Made by a program: the position numbers and the translations under genes | Shown: in pieces, positions 1 to 8,000 of the stretch | Layout of the letters: each line of letters starts with the position of its first letter | Position numbering within the stretch: the first letter of the stretch is position 1 | Notes under the pieces: generated by a model | What the model was told of the DNA's origin: nothing | Databases searched by the model: none | What the model saw: only the letters and a program-made list of their open reading frames with translations | Assembly: GCA_028565635.1 (NCBI GenBank) | Contig: JAOXYB010026390.1 | Coordinates: 1,779-12,817, forward strand | Length of the DNA stretch: 11,039 nucleotides | From: Phoronis ovalis | Taxonomy: Eukaryota > Phoronida > Phoronidae | Direction: 5' to 3'

Positions 1-31
1 TGCTTACTTATGTAAGTAAATCATGACTCAC

Positions 32-195
32 ATTTTTTCTTGTAGAATCCCATAGTAAAAATAGAATAAGAAAATGCCTGCAGCACATATGATCAATTTC
101 TTAACACTTCCACTCATGTTTGAACTCTGTCCTTTATTGTCTTCGTGCTTTGTAGACTCTATAAGGACCTCTACACTTTTAGGAGATTGTTTCAT
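32..195 (-). CDS. SLC35B1: SLC35B1-like ER nucleotide(-sugar) transporter, first coding exon (partial gene)
   Basis: This exon encodes 54 codons plus two bases of codon 55. A hydrophilic, Ser/Lys-rich N-terminus of about 30 residues is followed by one hydrophobic segment ending in FYFYYGILQEK. The block YFYYGILQEK matches the start of human SLC35B1 as I remember it, which continues with IT. The exon ends ..GAA AAA AT before a strong donor GTGAGT (31-26). The split codon AT|N would give the expected Ile if the next base is A, C or T, and without splicing the frame reads ATG TGA. I chose the ATG at 193-195 because the frame has a stop (TAA, 232-234) upstream and no other in-frame ATG. SLC35B1 is a ten-TM protein of the ER membrane in the SLC35 family, and the human protein has been reported as an ER ATP/ADP exchanger. 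The remaining exons lie outside the window. Confidence 0.85.
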
Positions 196-206
196 CAAAT
201 AAACAT
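195..206 (-). promoter_or_regulatory. Four-codon uORF overlapping the SLC35B1-like start codon
   Basis: An ATG at 204-206 opens a Met-Phe-Ile-stop reading frame. Its TGA (195-197) shares its A with the main ATG (193-195), giving the string TGATG. The upstream ATG has A at -3, a better initiation context than the main ATG, which has T at -3. If the mRNA begins upstream of 206, ribosomes would meet this uORF first. Start by leaky scanning or by reinitiation is then possible. The transcription start is not visible, so the role is inferred. Confidence 0.4.
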
Positions 207-271
207 CTTTATCCAAAGGAAATATGTTAGATTAGAAACAAAAACAGCAACCGGCTTTCCCAGCTGATATA

Positions 272-280
272 ACCGGAAAT
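272..280 (+). promoter_or_regulatory. ETS-type site ACCGGAAAT
   Basis: ACCGGAA matches the high-affinity ETS-family (GABPA/ELK) core common in proximal promoters of housekeeping genes. It lies about 80 bp upstream of the SLC35B1-like start codon, next to the CCAAT and CRE sites. No convincing TATA box is placed for this promoter, which would suit a housekeeping type. Confidence 0.3.
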
Positions 281-284
281 AGAA

Positions 285-303
285 CGTGCTCGATGCGGAT
301 TGG
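285..303 (-). promoter_or_regulatory. ERSE-like element (CCAAT-N9-GCACG) in the SLC35B1-like promoter
   Basis: Read on the minus strand, CCAAT (303-299) is followed by exactly nine bases and then GCACG (289-285). The ER-stress response element consensus is CCAAT-N9-CCACG, bound by NF-Y plus ATF6 or XBP1. Here the spacing is exact and one base of the second half differs. The element lies about 90-110 bp upstream of the ATG, in the same orientation as the gene. It would fit a gene for an ER membrane transporter. The activity is inferred. Confidence 0.4.
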
Positions 304-323
304 CCTAAAAGATAATCATGGTT

Positions 324-331
324 TGACGTCA
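324..331. promoter_or_regulatory. Full CRE palindrome TGACGTCA
   Basis: This is a perfect eight-base cAMP response element / bZIP palindrome about 130 bp upstream of the SLC35B1-like ATG and 20 bp beyond the ERSE-like element. CREB/ATF proteins, and in several systems ATF6 and XBP1, bind ACGT-core sites of this kind. Its position in the proximal promoter supports a regulatory reading, but no binding is shown by sequence alone. Confidence 0.4.
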
Positions 332-339
332 TTAGTGCA

Positions 340-1296
340 AATGAGGCAAGGGGATTCCTTAAGAAGGCATGTTTACAGATGTTTGGATAAATTATAAAGG
401 CACACGGAGGGAATAAAAAACAACAACAATATCAATATCAAAAAATTGTTATGCTAGTGCAAGACCTGGTAGCAAACGGAACATATGGGGCGACCGACAT
501 GGGAACATTATTTTCAAGGGTAGGTATAAATCCCTGCCGGGAGGCGAATATATATCCAAATAGTTTTATATATAAAGTTAAAGGCATACGTCTGCCTTTG
601 TCCTAATCATAGACGCAATATCTGCAGGACTTATGGTCCTAACACTACGTTCCTAGCCAAAATATATCGCTTTTCGTAAATAAGGAAAACTCGCCCGTAC
701 TTTGAATATGTTAGTACATCAATAATCCTGTGGTATTATAGTTTCTTATTGTCAAGTAGGAAAGTCAGAAATAGTATTTTTGTCACAACACTTGATGAAT
801 TTTAATCCAATAAATACGAAACGACTGTAAATTTGTCTACATGTATTTTCACTGATTTTTACTATCTGACATACATGTACACTCGATCGTAGAGTTGTAC
901 TAACTTGGAAATGTATTTGATAATAACAATTAAACTAATACCATCGGAGTACAGCTGCATAAAAATCTTCATGTTTACGGTACAGGGGAGTTTTTATTAA
1001 TTTTTAAAGACGATAGATTTTGACTAGGAAATTGTTAGAACCAATATATCAGATATATGGGATCTATGATTAGGAGTATTAACGCCTGTCTATACTTGAT
1101 GTAATTCTCTCAACAGAAACCATACAGTACAATTAACCAGCCGAGATGTATATCTACTACACAAGTTCGTCCTATATAAATGTCACCATGTACATGTACA
1201 TAGTCCGGATATACTCATGTGTGCTTGCGTTGTAACAGAGAAACCGATTAAATCTATTTCTTAAACTTGAACAGAAAACTGATTTGTTTATGTTTC
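340..1296. other. Intergenic region, no gene recognised
   Basis: This lies between the SLC35B1-like promoter and the CTCF-like site. It is AT-rich, with frequent stops in all frames and no splice-bounded coding stretch. Positions about 440-560 are richer in G+C than the rest and may be an old dispersed-repeat insertion. I could not assign it to a family. Confidence 0.5.
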
Positions 1297-1310
1297 CCAC
1301 TAGAGGGCGC
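1297..1310 (+). promoter_or_regulatory. CTCF core-consensus match
   Basis: CCACTAGAGGGCGC fits the published bilaterian CTCF core CCASYAGRKGGCRS at all 14 positions. It sits in an AT-rich background, just beyond the distal duplicated exon block and about 1 kb upstream of the SLC35B1-like promoter, where an insulator would make sense. It is a single sequence match, and similar strings also occur inside dispersed repeats of marine invertebrates. Confidence 0.35.
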
Positions 1311-1765
1311 CATGTCGAACTCTCACTATAATAAATATATGTAGTAAATATCTATAAAAAAAAATATCACATTCATTACAACAAACGTTTATTTCTTCCT
1401 GTTTTATCGGATGTTTACAGAGCGCATGCACAAACAGTATAAACAATAATCAGTAGCGTTAAATGTATTAAAAGAAATTGTTGACCCTGTTAACTATATA
1501 AATGCATAAGTCTTGCAATAGAAATTCCTTGAAATATCTATGTTGGTGTCTGTGGATGTATACAATCAAATGACAAGATAATTTACAAGTAGACACAAAT
1601 TGTATATGGCGGTAAATTCTGGTATAAATTACTAACTTAGATTAAAATGTTCTGAATTGGATTTACGCGGTGTAACAGAAAGCCACAAAGCCTTATTAGC
1701 GCATCACATATATAACAAACAGAAAATCTTTAAAGTAAATAACGAATCTGTCACAGACTTTTCTT

Positions 1766-1771
1766 TTTATT
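1766..1771 (-). terminator. AATAAA polyadenylation-signal candidate
   Basis: AATAAA on the minus strand lies 27 bp past the TAA that ends the distal last-exon copy. The equivalent place after the proximal copy (near 4660) has no AATAAA. A single hexamer in AT-rich DNA is weak evidence. Confidence 0.25.
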
Positions 1772-1797
1772 GAATATATCTCAATACCGTCATGAAT

Positions 1798-2154
1798 TTA
1801 TGTTTTACAACATTTTCTGAAAAGTGTACTTACTCTTCCAGGATCACCCTGAGGTCCAAAAATGCCCATAATAGTCGTGAATAGTACAAGAGCATATAAT
1901 ATAGAAAACGCTATGGTTATACACAATACCAAGCCAAACTGTGTAAAAAATAGAAGCTGTGCCATTATCATGAATAACGCCGCTCCAATGGTTGTTAAAG
2001 CACCGGAGAGTACAGAGATTCCGACTTCTTCCAACATGTCTTGTGTTCTTCCGAGACGATCAACATGAGATGAACGACTGTACCCTTCCGCAAGATGAAT
2101 AACATAATCCACTGATAGACCCACCACTCACACCATATTCAGAGATTCAAGGAC
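1798..2154 (-). pseudogene. Distal copy of the Dispatched-like last exon, interrupted by TGA
   Basis: The exon has an intact acceptor (TTTTGCAG, ending at 2155) and encodes TM10-TM12 of an RND/Dispatched permease. It is aligned codon for codon with 5047-4691: 118 codons and a TAA stop in both. Codon 9 (2128-2130) is TGA here and TTA (Leu) there, which would end translation before the GLSVDY motif. The following 109 codons are open, with no frameshift. Twelve further residues differ, mostly swaps among hydrophobic residues, which suggests constraint until recently. The TGA change also produces GTGAGT, a good donor string. It may be a decayed tandem duplicate, a broken alternative exon or a polymorphic allele. 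Confidence 0.75.
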
Positions 2155-2456
2155 CTGCAAAAGCAAACGAACAGTGTAAAAGTAAATTACACTGTTCGAA
2201 GTTAATTCCTAATTTGTTTTTTAAAAATATAGTTGTGGACACAGTAACATTAACAGTTTCATTTTTTTTGGTAATTGATAATATTTCCATCTTCCTATTA
2301 CACCCTGGTCGAAAGCAGCATCAGCACCATGCATACAATAAGCAAGGAGTGGCACTGTGACAGCAGATTTCACTTCCAGACGACTTAGAACTGCATTTGT
2401 TAACGGTAGCGAAAAGTGGAGTAATACAATAGCTTAGGATTGCACCCAATACATAC
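2155..2456. other. Intron of the distal duplicate
   Basis: A 302-bp intron with intact GT..AG ends, homologous at both ends to the proximal 508-bp intron. No other content recognised. Confidence 0.6.
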
Positions 2457-2627
2457 CCCAAGTGTCCAGCCCATCATGGGTATAAAGCCAACCACAGAAA
2501 CAGTTATTAAGCCAAGGATTAACACCGCCAATGTACCAGTGATGATGTCGTTGGTGGCAGCGATAAGGATGGGATAAGCTATGCAGACACCAATCAGAAT
2601 ACCCAGCAAAGCCCAATCTGCCAAATT
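2457..2627 (-). CDS. Distal copy of the Dispatched-like penultimate exon (intact frame)
   Basis: This 57-codon exon (phase 0 at both ends) has acceptor TTTTATAG ending at 2628 and donor GTATGT beginning at 2456. It encodes two hydrophobic segments, TM8 and TM9 in the proximal copy, and ends GWTLG. Against 5726-5556 there are 7 residue differences in 57 and no gap or stop. On its own it could be spliced in place of the proximal exon, but it is followed by a last exon carrying a nonsense codon. No copy of the preceding exon (6228-6151) is found upstream of it. It is either an alternative cassette or part of a decaying duplicate. Confidence 0.65.
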
Positions 2628-2745
2628 CTATAAAATGTAAAACAGATAATATAAATAGTGATAATTATTATATTTTTCCTTACAGCTGAATGTGAACACA
2701 TGGTGACGTGTTCATTTTAACTGATTTGCATATAGTCTGTTTCAC

Positions 2746-4344
2746 TATTTTATGTCGCAGGTGTTTGAGCCTATATCGCCGAAAAAAAACATCTCTAGTT
2801 TATTTTTGTAGTTCTAAAGTGAAAACAACAGACCAACCATTTTTAATTGGTGAAAATTATAATTTTCTAGTTATTGGTTTTTTGTTGAAAAATGTTATTT
2901 CAATACCTCATGTTGAACGTCCGCCCGAAATCATGGCGACACTGCGCAGTTGTTTCTCCTGTTTCCTCCCATTCTCTTTGGGATTGGATGTGTTGATTAG
3001 TTTTATTAAAAATGGGTGTAATTTTTCTTAAAATGACAGTAATCAGAGTTTTAAAATGCCATTTTTATCAAAAAATGATGAAATTCTTTAGTGGAGGTGA
3101 AACCTGCAAAGTGCTAGTGCAATGTTTCGCGTTTTCTCACCAGGTGGCCTACAATGTACTTCATTGGCCAAACCAGCAAGAAAAATTAATTGTAGGCTAG
3201 AAACATAGTTTTCTTGATTTGTGAGTGGAGAAAAATTTGATATAAAAACATTTATTACCATCGAAGTGAATGGAAAAATAAATTGTGTCCTTATACCATA
3301 TACTGTAGTGTACGTCCTTCCATGCTTGACACAACTTATCCGCAGTAAAATAACTAATCGAAATATATCTTTTATAAAAGTGTCCATGAAAGGCGTACGG
3401 GAGAGGTAATTCCATGATGGTGCAACCCCATGGGCCCCTTTTTTCAGATATTTTTTTACGCGATATTTTTATGTTTATTTGACAATTTTTATAATTAACC
3501 CCATGCTGGTGGTGGTTGCAAATGTCTTTTCACCATGGGGTATATATCTTTACAACCATATGTAATTGAACTTGGAATTGTGCTTATTTTTATAAGAATG
3601 AACATTTATACATGCTAGCACTGTTACACATGTTCATTTAAATATGTAATTAGCAGTATTTTCCAAAGGGGGGAGCTCGTTTTATAGAAATAATAAAGTA
3701 TGGAACTTCATAGAACACTGTTTATTGAAAACAAATAACAACCAATAATAAAACTTGAAAATGATATTCATGCAGTGTATAACGAAATCTCAAACAAGAG
3801 TCTAGTGAATATTCCTGTATTTGCTGGAATGCTTACAGATGTGTGACACCCAGTAAGATTATCATGCTTTGTACAGGTAAAGTAAGATACCTAGAGGAGA
3901 GTTACTGATGCGTATAGGTGCTTGAGTGGTAAAAATAATATCAATATTTACTGATCACAACATAAAAAAAGTTGTCGATTTTGAACCATGATCATCTAAG
4001 TTTATCTTAGCATTTCGCGAACTTATTTTCAGTACACTTAGGTGATCACAATCTCGTTCACAATCAAATCATGTTGAATTACACAGGTGAGTTATCTAAC
4101 AAATATAAATTCATAAAATAAGAAAATACATATTAAAGGTAACAATAACAGTTACATGGAATGAATGTGCATGATAACCGTATTAACAGAGTTGACAGAG
4201 ATGCACGGTATATAGGATTATAATCGTTAATGATCATATGGCAAGATGACCAACATTACAACAAGATCCAAGCACGTGAAAGACGCTTGTTTTTTTGTTT
4301 AAAACATCGACTTCGACTATTAATAAAAGCTTTAGCAACGTATC
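2746..4344. other. Non-duplicated spacer between the two terminal-exon blocks
   Basis: About 1.6 kb with no match to either duplicated block and no exon that I can support. Open frames of 60-107 codons on both strands resemble no family I know and lack convincing splice context. Positions about 2920-3200 have a less AT-rich character and could be a transposable-element fragment. Around 3425-3540 the string ACCCCATG occurs twice directly and once inverted, without clear element ends. Confidence 0.5.
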
Positions 4345-4690
4345 ACATTATAACAAAGATATAGTAAATGTCTAGAATAAATATCACATTTGTCAAAGTC
4401 TTATCTTTAGTGCGTATAAACAAACAGGATTAGCTATAACCAGTGGCGTTAAATGTATAAAAAAATAACTTACCCTGTTAAAAACACATATCTTACAAAA
4501 ATAGAGTTTAAAGAATTTAAATATCGATTATAATAGTATATAATCAAGAGACAAGATGAATAAATTACAAGTAGACGTAAATTCTGAATTTATGCAGTAT
4601 TACTAATGTATCACATACAACAAATATAAATTAACGAATTTGTCAGAGATTTTTCTATTTTCTTGAATACATCTCAATACCGTCATGGAG

Positions 4691-5047
4691 TTATTTTTTA
4701 CAACATTTTCTAAAGAGTGCACTTACTCTTCCAGTATCACCCTGAGGTCCTATAATGCCCATAATAGTCGTGAACAGTACAAGAGCATATAATATAGAAA
4801 ACGCTATGGTTATAAACAATATCAAACCGAACTGTGTAAAAAATAGAATCTGTGCCAGTAACATGCATAGCGCCGCTCCAATGGTTGTCACAGCGCCGGA
4901 GAGTACAGAGATTCCGACTTCTTCCAACATGTCTTGTGTTCTTCCTAGACGATCAACATGAGACGAACGGCTGTACCCTTCCGCAAGATGAACAACATAG
5001 TCCACTGATAGACCTACCACTAACACCATATTCAGAGATTCAAGAAC
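4691..5047 (-). CDS. Dispatched-like exon 9 of 9: TM10-TM12 and stop (proximal copy)
   Basis: The exon encodes 118 codons and TAA (4691-4693); the acceptor ends TTTTTGTAG at 5048. It begins VLESLNMVLVVGLSVDYVVH; the Asp of GLSVD is the second acidic transport residue of RND permeases. TM11 and TM12 follow, then GPQGDTGR and a short basic tail with a Cys pair, FRKCCKK. A donor-like GTAAGT at 4726-4721 lies in frame after GDTGR. It could shift the true C-terminus to an unseen exon, though the reading frame itself closes normally 30 bp later. No AATAAA lies within the next 300 bp. Confidence 0.85.
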   Translation of the reverse strand, partial: VLESLNMVLVVGLSVDYVVHLAEGYSRSSHVDRLGRTQDMLEEVGISVLSGAVTTIGAALCMLLAQILFFTQFGLILFITIAFSILYALVLFTTIMGIIGPQGDTGRVSALFRKCCKK

Positions 5048-8000
5048 CTACAAAAACAACATTATTGTGTAAAAGTAATTTTTCAGTGGTTGGAGCTGTG
5101 GACAAGCAGCAAACAACGTCAGCGGCTTTCAATTGCTTGGATAACTGTTCTGCCCGCGTATAACTGCTTTCCTATCTTTTCCTCTATTAACTATACTGTC
5201 TCATTTCCTAATCCAATAAGGTGATTTTTATTGCACCTATATTTGATGTTGAAATGTCTCACAATGCATATGACTAAAATCTAAGTAGTACGATGTAGTG
5301 AATCTGGAAGATCATAGGCGGAAACAAAATCCGACATTGCCTGATCTTCAAGCTGTTGTACACGACTTTAAATTTCACGCGGACATGTAATAGATGTTAG
5401 CTGTGCGTTTTCTGCCCAATTTTAGAAAACAAAATGTGTACCACAGAATATACAAGGAGAGGCACTGCGACGTATGATTTTACTCCTTGCGACACATGCA
5501 TCTGTTACGATGGTGAAAAGTGGAGTAATAGGTTTAGATTACATCCGATACATACCCCAAGTTTCCAACCCATCATGGGTATAAACCCAACTACAGATAC
5601 AGTTATGCAGCCAAGGATCAACACCGCCAATGAACCAGTGATGATATTGTTGGTGGCAGCGATAAGGATGGGATAAGCTACACAGACACCAATCAGAATA
5701 CCCAACAAAGCCGAATTTGCCAAATTCTGTAAAATATGAAATACGCAATATATAGTGAGAGTTATTTAAACATTATTTTATTTTATTTTTAAACAGTTGG
5801 ATGCGTTCATATAATTCTGCAGCCTATGCAATTAAATTGTCTCAGATGTATCCGTAATTTGAAAATAAGTAGCTTTAAAATATTGTAGGAAACACTTTTT
5901 AGCTACTTTGCATATAATACAAGGTCGTATGGAGTACTTCATTACCTGTACACGTATACTTATAACACGTGTTGTTGATCTCAATCTAATTCCTCATCAC
6001 ATAGTTTGATAATAGGGCGACTGACTTCAAAATACTAGTACTTGTTGAATCACGGAAATTAAAGCTAGGGTACAGAAAGTTGTGAGATAAAGACTAGCTT
6101 ATCTGTATTGTATTCTGTTGCAAACCCGTGTTACATAGAATGGATTTTACCTGTTGCACTTTAACCCAGTGCCATATTGTAGTTGTCGTTTGGAATCCAC
6201 CCTTTAGTGGCGTGGGCATCTGTGATATCTGTAATAAGAACATAACGGAACCATTACTAGAAAGCAGTGGAAAACAAGTATAGGTCGTGTACGAAATAAA
6301 GCAAGAAATCCCTGGTACAAGTTTGTCTGTTTGTCTACAGGTCAATCAGGTCATGCATACACGATATCGTGTTTTACAGGAAATGTAATTATGTTTATCA
6401 TTTTATTTCAAAACGTGATAAACAGACTTCTGACACGGCGGAAGAATATCTAGTTCATTACACAGCTGGATGATGAAATGAAACTGAGACTAACTATGCT
6501 TGGGCTGCTTACCTTCTCACTGGCAAACTTCTCCCAGACATCTCTGAGAGGTATTCCTTTAGGATAACCAAGCGTTGCACCGTTCACGGTAGTATTAATT
6601 TTTATAGCAGCATAGCGCAGACGATTACCAAATTTGTAATCTGCAAAAATATGTGTTAAAGATAAAATGGAGATATATAAGCTTCGAATAAAACAGAATT
6701 CTAAAATGTATCCGGGACACAACTCTAAGAATTGGTACACGTTATTTTGGTCTTTTCATAGTTTAGCATTTTATTTATTTTTTTGTAGAACACTTCAGTT
6801 GTTGTTATTTATAAAGTTTTTACACACGATGACCTATTGTGCTCGTGCCAACTGCTTCGTTATCACCTGCAGGAAGTAGGACGAATGGGTAGGAGACATC
6901 CCAAGGTGGTCACCTGGCGAGTTGTGCCTAGTGTTTAGGAAAACATTTCTTCTGTTATAATTTGCCATTATACCAAATTGTGATGGATCGTAACTCCTGT
7001 CCTAACGCGTAAGAGTGGCCAGATCGTCACTGTATAACTCTACAACATGCACATCATTTTGCCGTTGTACCCGAGATGTGAGCAATTGTAACTTTTCCCC
7101 AACACGTCAGGGTCGCTGTTGTCGCTGTCTAATATAACTACTGAATAATTCAAGTACCTGTAAATGTCTTGTAGTTTTGAGTTTGGCCAATTTCTTGTTG
7201 TTCACCAAGTAAGCTATTGTAAGCGGAATAATCGCTTCTATCTGCATTTAGATTGAATCCACCATACATCCAGTAAGATATACCAGTCTATAAATTAAGC
7301 AGAAGCATTATAAAAATCGTTTGATTGTTAAGTAATTTTAAGTGTAAAAACGCTCATCACATTCACAAATGACTTTCATACAGCTCTTAAATAAAACATC
7401 CAAACTGAACTAGTAGGTTGTAATGTATCCGAGCAGCTGCAAGTTTACTTTAATTAATAATCATTCGAGAACAGAAAACGTTATAACTTGAATTCTGTGG
7501 TAGTGCTAAATTTACATTTTAAAATATGTTTACCTCGAAGTATCGTCGAAAGTTGTTAGGAAGTGCTGATGTGTTGTACAAGAATGCATTTGTCTGCATC
7601 AGTGTTTGCATATTGTCGTTTAGCAATGGAATCGTTAAGTTGGTATTGACAGGATATTTCCTAGGCATAGGACCTACTGGGATGACAGCATCTTGTTCAG
7701 TCTAAAAATAACGTAAGTACTATTATTATTAGTAGTATTCTCTACCCCGTGATGACGTCATAGCATGGTGAGTTGTTTTGAACGTTGCACTAACATACCA
7801 GGTGAAGAAAATGTCATATTTAAAACTGGTCTCTTCTACATTTATTTATTGCCAGGAAAATGATATATTTTGCAAATTAAAGTTAACACGCATCATATAA
7901 AATCTATAAATCATGTACACATTTTAAACCCAATTATTAAAATCTAAAAAAGGCAGCAAATATCTGTACATACCAGCATAAACGAGTTAAGGTCGTCCAT

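Larger units (their letters stand above)
1330..2745 (-). repeat. Downstream copy of the duplicated terminal-exon block
   Basis: This block matches about 4345-5830 over the 3' flank, the last exon, its upstream intron, the penultimate exon and the start of the intron before that. Exon-level identity is high; the stretch covering the codons for DMLEEVGISVLSG is unchanged over more than 40 bases. Introns and flanks are recognisable but have diverged with indels; the shared intron is 302 bp here and 508 bp in the upstream copy. Shared introns show a DNA-level segmental duplication and not retroposition. Outer limits are approximate. Confidence 0.8.
4345..5830 (-). repeat. Upstream (proximal) copy of the duplicated terminal-exon block
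   Basis: This is the partner of 1330-2745. It contains the intact last two exons of the Dispatched-like gene. The offset to the downstream copy is about 2.9 kb at the last exon and 3.1 kb at the penultimate exon, because the intron between them is about 200 bp longer here. The 3' matching flank includes a shared GCGTTAAATGTAT string (near 4446 and 1457). Confidence 0.8.

Noticed and set aside
466-535. tRNA-derived SINE with A-box-like and B-box-like strings
   Set aside because: TAGCAAACGG and GGTATAAATCC only partly match the pol III boxes, and no cloverleaf or tail can be drawn convincingly.
1185-1201. TACATGTACATG repeats (also near 9030 and 875)
   Set aside because: Short palindromic strings common in AT-rich invertebrate DNA, with no larger organisation here.
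2128-2130. TGA as a selenocysteine codon
   Set aside because: The paralogous codon is Leu in a membrane segment, RND permeases are not known selenoproteins and no SECIS-like structure was seen.
2693-2714. TGAACAC / GTGTTCA inverted repeat with an 8-base loop
   Set aside because: Seven-base arms are too short to claim a structure, the spacing is wrong for a steroid-receptor site and the duplicate block lacks it.
2708-3031. 107-codon plus-strand open frame in the spacer
   Set aside because: No family resemblance that I can see, low-complexity composition typical of chance frames in AT-rich DNA, and no splice or promoter support.
3088-3415. Overlapping minus-strand open frames of 72-99 codons
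   Set aside because: Two overlapping frames on the same strand, no recognisable motif and no link in phase to the neighbouring exons.
4755-4961. Plus-strand frames opposite the last exons (also 1862-2068)
   Set aside because: They are antisense shadows of the TM10-TM12 exon and repeat only because the exon is duplicated.
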